A stretch of 64,000 nucleotides of DNA from Devosia riboflavina (GTDB taxonomy: Bacteria; Pseudomonadota; Alphaproteobacteria; Rhizobiales; Devosiaceae). Below, piece by piece: positions 1 through 8,964 of this stretch. The notes below the pieces were generated by a model, which was not told the origin of the DNA, did no database searches, and saw nothing but the letters and a program-made list of their open reading frames with translations. Numbering within the stretch: the first letter of the stretch is position 1; each line of letters opens with the position of its first letter. Both the position numbers and the translations under genes were made by a program. The stretch is taken from positions 44,662 to 108,661 of the forward strand of contig NZ_JQGC01000019.1 in the NCBI RefSeq assembly GCF_000743575.1, given 5' to 3'.

Positions 1-56
1 TGGTTTGGATTTGGCCCGGCGCGACGGTCCAATGATGGACTCGACGGCGTCGCCTC

Positions 57-845
57 TTAGCCGGCGCTTTTTTTGGTGGCGAAAACTTGCACGATATCCA
101 CCTGGACGTCCGTGTGCTTGGGCGTCAGCCTGCTGCTATTGCCGCGCAGATGCGCTTGCAGGTATTCGGCGGCCTCCACTGACTCGCCTGCGGCCAGCAG
201 TTCGATCAGCCTGGTGTGCTCGTCCACGGCGCACTGACCATGCGATTCCTGGTAGAGCATGGTCATCAGGCTGGTGCGCGCAATGAGCCGTTCCAGGATT
301 TCGGCCAGGACTGCATTGCCGTTGAGTCGTGCCACAAGCAGATGGAACTCGCCCAGCAGGCGCAGCAATTCCTGATGATCGCCGCGCCGGTTGGCCTCTT
401 CTTGAAGTCGCACATGCTCGCGCAAGGCGCGGATGTCGCGCGCCGTGCAATTCTGTGCGAACTCCGTGAAGATACCTGCCTCGATGATCCGGCGAGCGCC
501 ATACACGTCGCTGACTTCCTCGGGCGTCGGCTGGGAGACGTAGGCGCCGTGATTAGGCACCAGCGACACGAAGCCGAGTTGCTTGAGTTCCGACAAGGCT
601 TCCCGCACGACATTGCGCGTGACCGAAAACGCCTTGGTCAGATCGCCCTCACCCAGCTTTACGCCGGCAGGAAGGCGGCCATCCATGATGGCCGCGCGAA
701 TGGTCTCCACCACCGCCGCGCGACTCGCGGCAGTCCTGGTTTCGCCCGTCGGTGCAGTTTTCGTCGCTGCGACAGCGGGCTGAGCCGGGGTTTTCTTTTT
801 GGCTGTCAGTGGATTCACCGCGATTTGGCGCGAAGCGCTGCTCAT
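57..845 (-). CDS. GntR family (FCD subfamily) transcriptional regulator
   Basis: Likely ligand-responsive repressor of the surrounding catabolic genes. After an Ala/Thr/Lys-rich N-terminus, residues about 40-108 form a winged helix-turn-helix typical of GntR proteins (motif VTRNVVREALSELKQLG), and residues about 115-235 form the all-helical FCD ligand domain. I chose the ATG at 845, giving 262 residues; the frame stays open to 986, but that extension overlaps the upstream deaminase gene and is low-complexity. It is the last gene of a leftward operon behind the decarboxylase-like and deaminase genes. The palindromes at 2779-2848 resemble FadR-subfamily operators, so autoregulation is inferred. 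The effector is unknown. Confidence 0.88.
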   Translation of the reverse strand: MSSASRQIAVNPLTAKKKTPAQPAVAATKTAPTGETRTAASRAAVVETIRAAIMDGRLPAGVKLGEGDLTKAFSVTRNVVREALSELKQLGFVSLVPNHGAYVSQPTPEEVSDVYGARRIIEAGIFTEFAQNCTARDIRALREHVRLQEEANRRGDHQELLRLLGEFHLLVARLNGNAVLAEILERLIARTSLMTMLYQESHGQCAVDEHTRLIELLAAGESVEAAEYLQAHLRGNSSRLTPKHTDVQVDIVQVFATKKSAG

Positions 846-939
846 GTGGCTTTTCGCGGCGGCCAAAGTCAAGTCGGACGCGCCGGAATCGGTGGCCGGG
901 CTACTATCCGGAGCGTGGGAATCGCAGGAGCCGGGATGA

Positions 940-1692
940 TCAGGAGAGCACATATTCCACACTGACTCCGCGCATATCCATTTCATAATCGAGGACGTCG
1001 ACCGGCGGCCGGCAATATTGCCAGGTCAGTCCCGCGCTTGCCGCGCCCCGGCGCCAAATCTCGTCTTCGAGAATGTGGTGGACGTTGTAGGCGGTGTAGA
1101 GCTGGGTCGCCGTGCAGTCATTCCAGCCAAAGCCAAGCGATGCCATACGGCGCTCGGCCTCGGCCAGCACCCATTGCGCCTTTTCCCTGATCGCGTCGGG
1201 TGAACGGTCGCGCAGCCTCACCGTGTGCTGTTCATAGGACGCCGTTCCTTCAGGCGCCTCGGCGCCTCCGGCGACGATGAAGGTGCCCTCCTTGCGTGTT
1301 GAGGGAATAGTATAGCTGAAGGCGTGGAAGCTCGGCTCGGACGGCGGGTCGGCAATGGGGCAGACATTGCTGCGTGCGACCGGATTTTCGTCGCCTTCGA
1401 TCAGTCCCCAGGCGTGCAGCGGTTCGACATAGCGCTTGTTGAAAGCGAGAAAGCCCTGCTCGTCGAATGGCTTTGGCGAACGCAGCTCGCATGCGGCGAA
1501 GGCTGTCAGCGGACGGCCGGCACTTTCGAGATGGTTCTTGATGCGCGCAAAGCCCTCTTCGAGCGGGACCGGCTTGAGGAACCGCGCACGCACGATTTCG
1601 AAGCCGGGCTCGGCCGCAACGCCGGCGGAATACTGGAACACGCCCTTGGCATATCTATAGCCGCCCTTGGGGAAGGATTTTGCATCCGTCAT
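940..1692 (-). CDS. CnbZ-like (2-amino-5-chloromuconate deaminase-like) protein
   Basis: A 250-residue cytosolic protein without signal peptide. From memory it resembles the uncharacterised group annotated after CnbZ, the 2-amino-5-chloromuconate deaminase of nitrobenzene degraders, which is distantly RidA-like. Recognisable stretches are FQYSAGVAAEPGFEI near the N-terminus, FAACELRSPKPF around residue 65, FIVAGGAEAPEG around 138 and TATQLYTAYNVH around 195. Hydrolysis of an enamine or imine with release of ammonia would be the family-level guess. It lies 16 bp downstream of the decarboxylase-like gene and is probably co-transcribed with it and the GntR gene. The substrate cannot be read from the sequence, and the family call is itself moderate. 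Confidence 0.6.
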   Translation of the reverse strand: MTDAKSFPKGGYRYAKGVFQYSAGVAAEPGFEIVRARFLKPVPLEEGFARIKNHLESAGRPLTAFAACELRSPKPFDEQGFLAFNKRYVEPLHAWGLIEGDENPVARSNVCPIADPPSEPSFHAFSYTIPSTRKEGTFIVAGGAEAPEGTASYEQHTVRLRDRSPDAIREKAQWVLAEAERRMASLGFGWNDCTATQLYTAYNVHHILEDEIWRRGAASAGLTWQYCRPPVDVLDYEMDMRGVSVEYVLS

Positions 1693-1708
1693 GGTGAGAT
1701 ATCCTGCT

Positions 1709-2719
1709 TCAATGTGCTGTTTGATGGGCGGCGGCCGATTGCGGCTGCCAGCTCAGGGTCGATGGTACGAAGAGCCGGTCGGGGTCGAGCGGCGCATCGA
1801 TCAGCCGCTGCTCGTGGAGCCAGCGCATGGTGGCCGAGAGGGCGGTGCGATTGGGGTCGACGCCGTAGGGCCAGTAGTCGGCGCCAAGGGTAGCTTCGGT
1901 CTGCGCGAGTGCTTCATCGAGCCACGGCAGCATGACCGGCAGTGCGCGGGTGCTGTGCAACTCCCGCAGGGCGTGCTGCTTGGCGGCCTCGAAGGCGTCG
2001 CAGATTTGCGTGCACAGAGTCGCGTCAGCGGCCAGCGACTCGCGGATGACCAGCAGGTGCATGACGGGAAAGATACTCGTCCGGGAAAAATAGTTCCGTT
2101 CCACCCGCCCGTGATCGGCAAACAGCCGCCTGACCTTGGCATGTCCATCAAGGAAGCATTGCGGTGGATCATAGGCAATGATGCCGTCCAGCTCGCCTCC
2201 GGCCAAGAGGTCGGAAAGGTTGTCGTCGGTGCCAATGGGCTGGGCGCTGGCATTGGACGGAATGCGGCGCACGATGGGGGCCTTTTCGCCCCGGTTGATG
2301 CGGCCGTAGCGCCAGAGAATGCTCTGGTGGTCGACGCCATAGTCGTCGCTCAGCATCCCGCGCGCCGTCACCGTGGCGGTATTGGAGAATTCGCGCAGGC
2401 CGAGGGTCTTGCCGTTGAGATCGCCGGGCGCATCGATACCGCGATCGGTGCGGACATAAATCGCCGCATGCCGGAACATACGTGAGATGAAAACCGGCAA
2501 TGCCAGGTATCCGCAGCCTCCGGCGGCGTGCAGCAGGGCGTAGTTGGCCAGTGACAGCTCGGTCACGTCATTGCGCTGTTCGTCGAGCGCGACGCGAAAC
2601 AGTTCCTCATGTGGACTGCTGTCAAAGACTGCCTCGCAGCCGGGCAGCGCGACCGACCCGTCGATGATTGCCTGGGTGCGGTCATTCCGCCCCAGCCCAA
2701 ACGTCAATCGTCGCGCCAT
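1709..2719 (-). CDS. 4,5-dihydroxyphthalate decarboxylase-like / periplasmic-binding-fold protein
   Basis: A 336-residue protein of the type-2 periplasmic-binding fold. It lacks a signal peptide or lipobox from the chosen ATG, which suggests the cytosolic 4,5-dihydroxyphthalate decarboxylase (Pht5-like) branch rather than a transporter component. Family-like features are an early TFGLGRNDRT, the central LSLANYALL and YLALPVFISRMFRHAAIYVR-type strand, and GIIAYDPP around residue 180. The start at 2719 is preceded by a GGGAGA..GGGG purine stretch; the frame extends to 2806, but that extension crosses the presumed promoter and operator. It is first in the leftward operon. Decarboxylation of an aromatic acid is possible but unproven; a solute-sensing role is the alternative. 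Confidence 0.65.
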   Translation of the reverse strand: MARRLTFGLGRNDRTQAIIDGSVALPGCEAVFDSSPHEELFRVALDEQRNDVTELSLANYALLHAAGGCGYLALPVFISRMFRHAAIYVRTDRGIDAPGDLNGKTLGLREFSNTATVTARGMLSDDYGVDHQSILWRYGRINRGEKAPIVRRIPSNASAQPIGTDDNLSDLLAGGELDGIIAYDPPQCFLDGHAKVRRLFADHGRVERNYFSRTSIFPVMHLLVIRESLAADATLCTQICDAFEAAKQHALRELHSTRALPVMLPWLDEALAQTEATLGADYWPYGVDPNRTALSATMRWLHEQRLIDAPLDPDRLFVPSTLSWQPQSAAAHQTAH

Positions 2720-2777
2720 TCGCCCCTGTCTCCCAGCCTGTGTCGAACCATCGCTCACAAGTTGAGCATGCTGCACA

Positions 2778-2866
2778 CATTGTCGGCAACTAAAAAAATC
2801 ATTCAACTATGATAAAGATCGTTGACAGTAGTTCGTATTGTCGACAATCTTTGGCTTGTCGACGCC
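2778..2866. promoter_or_regulatory. Divergent promoter with paired GntR-type operators
   Basis: The perfect palindrome ATTGTCGACAAT lies at 2837-2848 and a 10/12 copy (ATTGTCGGCAAC) at 2779-2790; a further half-like copy, CTTGTCGACGCC, is at 2855-2866. Rightward, TTGACA at 2822-2827 is followed after 17 bp by CAATCT at 2845-2850. Leftward, TTGAAT (2806-2801) is followed after 17 bp by ACAATG (2783-2778). Each palindrome therefore overlaps a -10 element in nearly the same geometry. FadR-subfamily GntR proteins bind TnGT..ACnA palindromes, so binding by the local GntR protein is inferred. Confidence 0.6.
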
Positions 2867-2878
2867 GGGGAGGGCAGC

Positions 2879-3568
2879 ATGGCATCCGACGATTTCGAGG
2901 ATTATGTCTGGCGCGATCTACTGACGCCGGAGATGCGTCGGATCTATGCGCATTACGAGCGCCAGATCAGGATCGGCAGGAAGCCGGCCTTGGTGCTGGT
3001 CGATCTCTACAACCTGGTTTTCCAGGGTGGCGACCGTCCGGTCGGTGAGCTGGTCGACCAATATCCGTCAAGTTGCGGCGAATATGCCTGGGCGGCGATC
3101 AAGCCGATCCAGAGCTTGATCGGCGCCTTCCGGGCCAAGGGTCTGCCGGTCATCCATGTGACCTATGACGACCGGCCCGAAACCGATCACCAGGCGATGA
3201 ATCCCACCTTCCGCAAGAAGCAGGTGTTCGATCCGAGCCTGTTCACGATCAAGGAGGAGTTCGCTCCGGCGCCGGGCGAGCAGTTCATCTACAAGAAGCG
3301 CGCCAGCGCCTTTTTCGCCACGCCGCTGGCCACTTCGCTGGTGCAGCACGGGGTCGATACCGTTGTCATTGCCGGCGAAACCACCAGCGGCTGCGTGCGT
3401 GCATCCACGGTCGATGCTTTCTCGCATGGCTTTCACGCCGTGGTCGCCGAGGAATGCGTCTTCGATCGCTCGCTGCTGACGCACAAGATCAACCTGTTCG
3501 ACATGCATCACAAATATGCGGACGTCTTTCACACGGACCGGCTCGTCGAGGCGATCGCCAAGCTCTAG
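2879..3568 (+). CDS. Cysteine hydrolase family (isochorismatase-like) amidohydrolase
   Basis: A 229-residue cytosolic enzyme of the isochorismatase/N-carbamoylsarcosine amidohydrolase/maleamate amidase fold. The visible Asp-Lys-Cys triad candidates are Asp42 in LVLVDLYN, a lysine in IYKKRASAF around residue 140, and Cys172 in TTSGCVRAST. Such enzymes hydrolyse amides or carbamoyl groups, releasing ammonia. The ATG at 2879 has GGGGAGGG just upstream; the frame extends to 2822 but that segment is operator DNA. It heads the rightward operon and is followed after 27 bp by the deacetylase gene. The substrate is unknown; the N-heterocycle context favours an amide or carbamate intermediate. Confidence 0.85.
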   Translation: MASDDFEDYVWRDLLTPEMRRIYAHYERQIRIGRKPALVLVDLYNLVFQGGDRPVGELVDQYPSSCGEYAWAAIKPIQSLIGAFRAKGLPVIHVTYDDRPETDHQAMNPTFRKKQVFDPSLFTIKEEFAPAPGEQFIYKKRASAFFATPLATSLVQHGVDTVVIAGETTSGCVRASTVDAFSHGFHAVVAEECVFDRSLLTHKINLFDMHHKYADVFHTDRLVEAIAKL

Positions 3569-3595
3569 CCGCAGGGACGTCAAGGAGTTTTAGCT

Positions 3596-4501
3596 ATGCA
3601 ACCTTCGCCTTACGGCCCGTTTCAGTTTCTCGCGCCGCATGAACGTCCGACCATTCACTGGCCCGATGGCAAGCGCCTGGCCTTCTGGGTGGTTCCCAAT
3701 ATCGAGTTTTTCGACCTGCGCGAGCCCATGCCGGGCGACAGCAACGAGCGCGTGCCCAAGCACTTGGCCAAGATCCCCTTCGTCTATTCGTGGGCGCATC
3801 GCGACTATGGCAACCGGGTCGGCGTCTGGCGCGTCATGGAGGTCATGGAGCGCTATGGGATGCGCGGCACGGTTGCGCTCAACAGCGACGTCTGCCTCTA
3901 CCACCCGCAGATCATCGAGGCCTGCAAGGCGCTCAACTGGGAGTTTATCGGCCATGGCCGGACCAATGCGGTGCGCCTCAACGAGGTCGAACTGTCAGAG
4001 GAGCGGGCGCTGATATCAGACGTGTTCGGCACGATTGAAAAATCGACCGGCAGGCGGCCGCGTGGCTGGCTCGGCGCGGGCCTGGCTGAGACCTGGAACA
4101 CGCTGGACCACCTGGTGGCCGAACGCGCCGACTATGTCTGCGACTGGGTCAACGATGACCAGCCCTATTACATGGATGTTGGCGACAGGAAGCTGCTTTC
4201 CATGCCCTATTCCTGGGAAGCCAATGACGTCCTGATCAAGTCCGACAAGATTTCGCCGGATGAGTTCGAACTGATCTGCCGGCGGCAGTTCGATGTTCTC
4301 TACCGAGAGAGCGAAAAGACCGGCAAGGTGCTGTCGCTGAACCTGCATCCCTACATCGTGGGCGCAGCGCACCGCATCGATATGCTCGACCGTATCCTCG
4401 AGCACGTCGCCAAACACTCCGATGTGTGGATCACCACGGGCGGGGAAATCAGCGATTACTTCCAGAAAAACTATCCGCCGGAGGCATTTGCCGGCGCCTG
4501 A
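3596..4501 (+). CDS. Polysaccharide deacetylase family protein, PuuE/allantoinase-like
   Basis: A 301-residue NodB-fold protein. It has no signal peptide, unlike true polysaccharide deacetylases, and resembles the cytosolic PuuE-like amidohydrolases that open cyclic ureides. Characteristic stretches are YGNRVGVWR around residue 70, RGTVALNSD around 92, EFIGHGRTN around 120 and DYVCDWVNDDQP around 180. Near the C-terminus, LNLHPYIVG matches the last conserved histidine block. An AAGGAG sequence precedes the start at good spacing. It follows the cysteine hydrolase gene in the same operon, which suggests consecutive C-N bond hydrolysis steps. The substrate is not determined. Confidence 0.85.
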   Translation: MQPSPYGPFQFLAPHERPTIHWPDGKRLAFWVVPNIEFFDLREPMPGDSNERVPKHLAKIPFVYSWAHRDYGNRVGVWRVMEVMERYGMRGTVALNSDVCLYHPQIIEACKALNWEFIGHGRTNAVRLNEVELSEERALISDVFGTIEKSTGRRPRGWLGAGLAETWNTLDHLVAERADYVCDWVNDDQPYYMDVGDRKLLSMPYSWEANDVLIKSDKISPDEFELICRRQFDVLYRESEKTGKVLSLNLHPYIVGAAHRIDMLDRILEHVAKHSDVWITTGGEISDYFQKNYPPEAFAGA

Positions 4502-4592
4502 GCGACTTCGTATGCCGCGCTGTTCCTGTGCCGGGACAGCGTTCAAGGACTGACATGGAGTGTGTCACAATGGATGGAGAAAGGGTGCCACA

Positions 4593-6125
4593 ATGAAGAA
4601 GTCAACAGCGCGAGCCGGAATTCTCGCAGTGGTCGCGGGCGTGCTCATGGCGGCCAGCACGTTCACTGCCTATGGGCAGGACTCGACGGTTAGGGTCGCT
4701 TTCGGCGCCCTGCCGGCAGTGCTCGACCCGTTCCAGGCGGCCACGCCGCCTTATTCTATCGCCAACCGCGCGATCTATTCCTACGTGACCCAGGTTAGCG
4801 CCACGCCAGACGGCAAGGTGGAAACGACGCCAGGCATCGCTGAATCCTGGAGCCAGATCAATCCTACCACCTGGGAATTCAAGCTCCGCGCCGGGCTGGC
4901 TTTCTCCAATGGCGAACCGCTCGATGCGGCAGCGGTCAAGGCGTCGGCCGACTATCTGCTGAACCCGGAAAACGCCAAGGGCCTGCTGGGCGCTCTGAGC
5001 ATGATCGCTGGCGTCACGGTGGTCGACGCTGCCACTGTCCGCTTCGAGACCAAGACCCCTGACGGTATCTTCCCGCGGCGCCTCGCGGCGCTGGCCGTGG
5101 TGCCGCCGGTGGCGTTCATGGCCGATCCGCAGAAGTTCATGGCCGCCCCGATCGGCAGCGGTCCGTGGATGGTCGAAAAGTGGGTGCCCAACGAGTCATT
5201 GACCCTGGTGCCCAATCCGGACACCGTCGGCGCCGAGCCCAAGTCCGACCGCCTCGAATTCCGGGCCATCCCGGAAGCCAGCGGCCGTATCGCCGCCCTC
5301 CAGAGCGGTGGCGTCGACATCGCCCAGGGCATTCCCTCCGATCAGGTTGCCTCGCTGATCAACGACTTCAACATCGTGGACAAGGTCGAGCCGGGTTCCT
5401 GGCAGATGACCATCTATCAGGAAGCGGGTCCCCTCAACGACAAGCGCGTCCGTCAGGCGCTCAACTATGCCGTGGACAAGGAATTGTTGCTCGAGGCGGT
5501 TATGGGCGGCTACGGCGCCGTGTCGCAGGGCCAGGTCGTGCCCGAAGGCGTCACCGGCTATTGCCCTGATGTGAAGGCCTATCCCTACGATCCGGAAAAG
5601 GCCAAGGCGCTGCTGGCGGAGGCCGGCTATGCACCGGGCGAGCTCACCTTCGACTTCCAGAGCCCAAGCGGCTTTGTGACCAATGATCGTGCCTTGGCCG
5701 AGGCCACCGCGGCCATGCTGTCCGAGGTTGGCGTCAATACCAACATCAAGTTCCTCGAGCTCAGCACGTTCCAGGACGCCTATCGCAACCAAAGCAAACG
5801 GGCGCCGATCTTCGCCTGGCGCCTGACGACGGCGCCGTTCATGACCGCAGACCTTTCGGCGCGCTGGTATCTCAGCGGGGCGACCACTCACCCCACCGGC
5901 TACAGCAACCCCCAGTTCGACCAGGACTATGCCACATGGCAGTCCGAGGGTGAGGAAAAGGGCCTGGCCGCTTTGTGCAATGGTATCGCGCTGGTTCGGG
6001 AAGATGCGCCCACGCTATTCGGGCTCAACCTGCCGGTGCTCTATGCCAGCAACAAGAACGTCACCGGGTTCGAGCTTGGCGTCGAAGGCGACCCGCGTTT
6101 CGAAGCCGTCGAGGTTGGGAACTAA
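4593..6125 (+). CDS. Peptide/nickel-type ABC transporter substrate-binding protein
   Basis: A 510-residue periplasmic solute receptor of family SBP_bac_5 (DppA/OppA type). The N-terminus MKKSTARAG is followed by a hydrophobic stretch and an Ala-Tyr-Gly-Gln cleavage-like region, that is, a Sec signal peptide. The mature part shows the family's early VRVAFGALP, IAESWSQINPTTWEFKLR around residue 80, and KRVRQALNYAVDKELL around residue 290. The ATG at 4593 has GGAGAAAGG upstream and starts the signal peptide cleanly; a longer frame from 4560 adds a non-signal extension. It feeds the permeases directly downstream. Members of this family also carry non-peptide ligands, so the substrate is open. Confidence 0.92.
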   Translation: MKKSTARAGILAVVAGVLMAASTFTAYGQDSTVRVAFGALPAVLDPFQAATPPYSIANRAIYSYVTQVSATPDGKVETTPGIAESWSQINPTTWEFKLRAGLAFSNGEPLDAAAVKASADYLLNPENAKGLLGALSMIAGVTVVDAATVRFETKTPDGIFPRRLAALAVVPPVAFMADPQKFMAAPIGSGPWMVEKWVPNESLTLVPNPDTVGAEPKSDRLEFRAIPEASGRIAALQSGGVDIAQGIPSDQVASLINDFNIVDKVEPGSWQMTIYQEAGPLNDKRVRQALNYAVDKELLLEAVMGGYGAVSQGQVVPEGVTGYCPDVKAYPYDPEKAKALLAEAGYAPGELTFDFQSPSGFVTNDRALAEATAAMLSEVGVNTNIKFLELSTFQDAYRNQSKRAPIFAWRLTTAPFMTADLSARWYLSGATTHPTGYSNPQFDQDYATWQSEGEEKGLAALCNGIALVREDAPTLFGLNLPVLYASNKNVTGFELGVEGDPRFEAVEVGN

Positions 6126-7073
6126 ATGCCAATGAATACGCAACTCCCCGAATGGCTCTTTGTGGGGTTGCGTACCCTGGCGAGCTTTGTGGTCGTTGTG
6201 TGGGGATTGAGCACGCTGTTGTTCTTCATCCTGCGCATCAACGGTGACCCTGCTGCACTGCTCGCAGGTCCTTATGCCACGCCGGACCAGGTTGGCCTGG
6301 TCCGGCGTGAGCTGGGGCTCGATAGTTCTCTGTTCGTGCAATACATCACGTTCCTCGGCGACACGGCGCGCCTGCATTTCGGCGATTCCTACCAATTGCG
6401 CCAGCCGGCGCTGAACGCGGTGCTCGACCGGGTGCCCGCTTCCTTGCTGCTGGCCTTTGCCGGTATCGCGCTGGCGGCGCTGATTGCCATTCCCGCCGGC
6501 ATCTATGCGGCTGTTCACCGTGGCAGCAAACGCGGCCAGCTAATCGTCGCCTTGACCCTGGTGGGGCAGAGCGTGCCCGGCTTCGTGCTAGGCGTGCTGC
6601 TGATCCGATGGTTCTCGGTCGGCATTCCCATCTTTCCTAGCTTCGGCTTTGACGGGCCGCTGAGCCTGGTGCTGCCGACGGTGACCTTCGCGGCGTTTCT
6701 CGCAGCGCGACAGACCCGCCTGATCCGCACCTACATGCTCGAGGAACTCTCTCGCGACTACATCATGGTGGCGCAGGCTAATGGCTATGGTCCGTTCCGA
6801 GTGCTGTTCAAGCATGCGCTGCGCAATGTCGCCATTCCGGTCATTGCCCTGCTGGGCATCGACTTCGGCGTCTATTTCGGCGGCGCCGTGATCGTCGAGG
6901 TGGTGTTTGCCTGGCCCGGTATCGGCCGCCTGATGGTCGATGGCGTGCTGCAGCGCGACTTCCCGCTGGTCCAGGCCGCCATCTTCGTGATCGCCGTTAC
7001 GGTCTTCATCGTGAGCCGGCTGGTCGATCTTGTGAGCAACCAAATCGATCCCAGATTGCGAACTTCCGCATGA
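6126..7073 (+). CDS. Peptide-type ABC transporter permease (DppB-like)
   Basis: An inner-membrane permease of 315 residues with about six hydrophobic segments and a BPD_transp_1 domain over the C-terminal two thirds. The N-terminus has the DppB-type first membrane helix and a periplasmic stretch with GDPAALL, and the EAA loop is visible at about residues 205-235. The start codon directly abuts the stop of the binding-protein gene, and the gene overlaps the next permease gene by 4 bp (ATGA), so translation is probably coupled. It should pair with the DppC-like subunit in a heterodimeric pore. A second in-frame ATG two codons later is an equally good start. Confidence 0.93.
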   Translation: MPMNTQLPEWLFVGLRTLASFVVVVWGLSTLLFFILRINGDPAALLAGPYATPDQVGLVRRELGLDSSLFVQYITFLGDTARLHFGDSYQLRQPALNAVLDRVPASLLLAFAGIALAALIAIPAGIYAAVHRGSKRGQLIVALTLVGQSVPGFVLGVLLIRWFSVGIPIFPSFGFDGPLSLVLPTVTFAAFLAARQTRLIRTYMLEELSRDYIMVAQANGYGPFRVLFKHALRNVAIPVIALLGIDFGVYFGGAVIVEVVFAWPGIGRLMVDGVLQRDFPLVQAAIFVIAVTVFIVSRLVDLVSNQIDPRLRTSA

Positions 7074-7975
7074 GCACGACATTGAGCACTACCAAACCGG
7101 CTGAGATCAGGCGCAGGCGGGAACCCAAGGTTCCCCGCTCCAACGCGGGATCGATTGCCGGCATCATCGGCGCCGCGGTCCTGGCTATTGCGATCATCGC
7201 TGCCGTCGCCGCGCCGCTGATCTCGGGCTTTGACCCCAATGCCCAGAAACTGGCCAGTCGTCTGCTGGCGCCATTCTCCTATGGCCGGGACGGACTGCTG
7301 CATCTGCTCGGCACCGACCAGTATGGCCGCGATATCTTCACCCGCATTCTCTATGGCGGCCGCGTGAGCCTGTCGATCGGCCTCGTCACTGCCTCGCTGG
7401 CCGCTGTTATCGGTATCGGCATCGGCACGTTGGGCGGCTATCGAGAAGGCAAGCTGGGCGCCGCGGTGCGTGGCGTGCTCGATATCCAGACGGCGTTTCC
7501 GTTCCTGGTGATCGCCATTGCGGTGGTGGGCGTCATCGGTGCCAATGTGTTGACCATTATCGTGGTGCTGACGCTCTGGACCTGGCTGCCCTTCGCCCGA
7601 CTTTCCTTTAGCCTCGCTCAAGCGCTCAAGCGCGCCGACTACGTCAAGGCTGCGCGCTCGGCCGGTGCCAGCGATGGCTGGATATTGTTCCGGCACCTGC
7701 TGCCCAATATGGCGCCGGCGCTGCTGGTCGTGTGGACCTTCGTGGTGGCCCAGGTGATCATCGCCGAAAGCGGGTTGAGCTTCCTCGGGCTGGGTATCCA
7801 GCCACCCACTGCTACCTGGGGCTCCAGCGTCAGCGACGGCCGCGACTATATTTCGACGGCCTGGTGGGTCGCCATCATGCCCGGCATCGTGATCTCGATC
7901 GTGACCCTGGCCATCAATCTCCTCGGCGATGCGCTGCGGGACCGCTTCGACCCACAACTCCAGGTAGGTGCCTGA
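7070..7975 (+). CDS. Peptide-type ABC transporter permease (DppC-like)
   Basis: Second pore subunit, 301 residues. A positively charged N-terminus precedes the first membrane helix at about residues 25-50. The DppC-type motif LLGTDQYGRDIFTR is at about residue 80 and the EAA loop YVKAARSAGASDGWILFRHLLPN at about 190-212. It overlaps the DppB-like gene by 4 bp and the first ATPase gene by 1 bp (TGATG), showing a tightly coupled operon. It acts in the inner membrane with the two ATPases downstream. Confidence 0.93.
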   Translation: MSTTLSTTKPAEIRRRREPKVPRSNAGSIAGIIGAAVLAIAIIAAVAAPLISGFDPNAQKLASRLLAPFSYGRDGLLHLLGTDQYGRDIFTRILYGGRVSLSIGLVTASLAAVIGIGIGTLGGYREGKLGAAVRGVLDIQTAFPFLVIAIAVVGVIGANVLTIIVVLTLWTWLPFARLSFSLAQALKRADYVKAARSAGASDGWILFRHLLPNMAPALLVVWTFVVAQVIIAESGLSFLGLGIQPPTATWGSSVSDGRDYISTAWWVAIMPGIVISIVTLAINLLGDALRDRFDPQLQVGA

Positions 7976-8964
7976 TGGACGATGTTCTCTCTGTTCGGGA
8001 CCTCAGCGTCGCCTTTCCCGTCAAAGGCGCCTGGGTGGATTCCGTCGATGGCGTTTCCTGGGGCGTTAAACCCGGCAAGACGCTGGTAATTGTTGGGGAA
8101 TCTGGCTCGGGAAAATCCATTTCGGCCAAGGCCGTCATGGGTGTGCTCCCCACCAACGCACGGATCAGCGCGGGCGAAATCTGGTTGGGGGGGCGCGAGG
8201 TCAGCTCGCTCGATCCAAGGGAGCATCGCAAGCTGCGGGGCCGCGAGATCGCGATGGTTTCGCAGGACCCCCAGACCTCGCTGAACCCTTGTTTCACCGT
8301 CGGTTCGCAGGTCTCCGAAATGATCCGGGTGCATCGCGGCACATCGCATCGCGACGCGACCCAGCGTGCCATCGAGATGCTGGCCAAGGTGCAAATCGCC
8401 GACCCCGAGGCCCGGGCTCGGCAGTACCCCCACGAATTCTCAGGTGGCATGCGGCAACGCGTCCTATTGGCCATGGCGCTCTCGGCCGAGCCGAAGGTGC
8501 TCATCGCCGACGAGCCGACCACGGCCCTCGATGCCACGGTGCAAGCCCAGGTGCTTGTGCTGCTGCGCGAATTGCAGCGCGACACTGGCATGGCCATCGT
8601 CCTGATCACCCACGATTTCGGCGTGGTCAGCTCGCTCGCCGATGATGTGGCGGTCATGTATGCCGGCCGGGTCGTGGAGTCCGGGACGGTTGACGAGGTT
8701 CTGCTGCGCCCACGTCATCCCTATACCGCGGCCTTGTTGGCCGCGACGCCGCGGCTGGGCGATGGGCGGACCTTGCCCCAGCAAATACCGGGGATGCCGC
8801 CCTCCATTCGCGACTTCCCCAAGGGTTGCCGCTTCCACCCCCGCTGCGACCGCGCCGCAGACACCTGCAGCCAAGCGGTTCCCGTCCTCGAAAAATTCGT
8901 CGGCTCGGAGCAGCGTGTCGCCTGCTTCCGCCCGCTGCAGCCGCAGGAGTTGTCCCATGCCTGA
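7975..8964 (+). CDS. Peptide-type ABC transporter ATP-binding protein (DppD-like)
   Basis: First ATPase of the importer, 329 residues. Walker A is GESGSGKS around residue 40, the signature LSGGM-type motif reads FSGGMRQR around 160, and Walker B is VLIADEPT around 178. The C-terminal oligopeptide-transporter extension carries the cysteine pattern CRFHPRCDRAADTC typical of DppD proteins, which may hold an iron-sulfur cluster. The ATG at 7975 overlaps the preceding stop by one base. The frame is open to 7732 upstream, but that part lies inside the permease gene. Confidence 0.93.
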   Translation: MDDVLSVRDLSVAFPVKGAWVDSVDGVSWGVKPGKTLVIVGESGSGKSISAKAVMGVLPTNARISAGEIWLGGREVSSLDPREHRKLRGREIAMVSQDPQTSLNPCFTVGSQVSEMIRVHRGTSHRDATQRAIEMLAKVQIADPEARARQYPHEFSGGMRQRVLLAMALSAEPKVLIADEPTTALDATVQAQVLVLLRELQRDTGMAIVLITHDFGVVSSLADDVAVMYAGRVVESGTVDEVLLRPRHPYTAALLAATPRLGDGRTLPQQIPGMPPSIRDFPKGCRFHPRCDRAADTCSQAVPVLEKFVGSEQRVACFRPLQPQELSHA

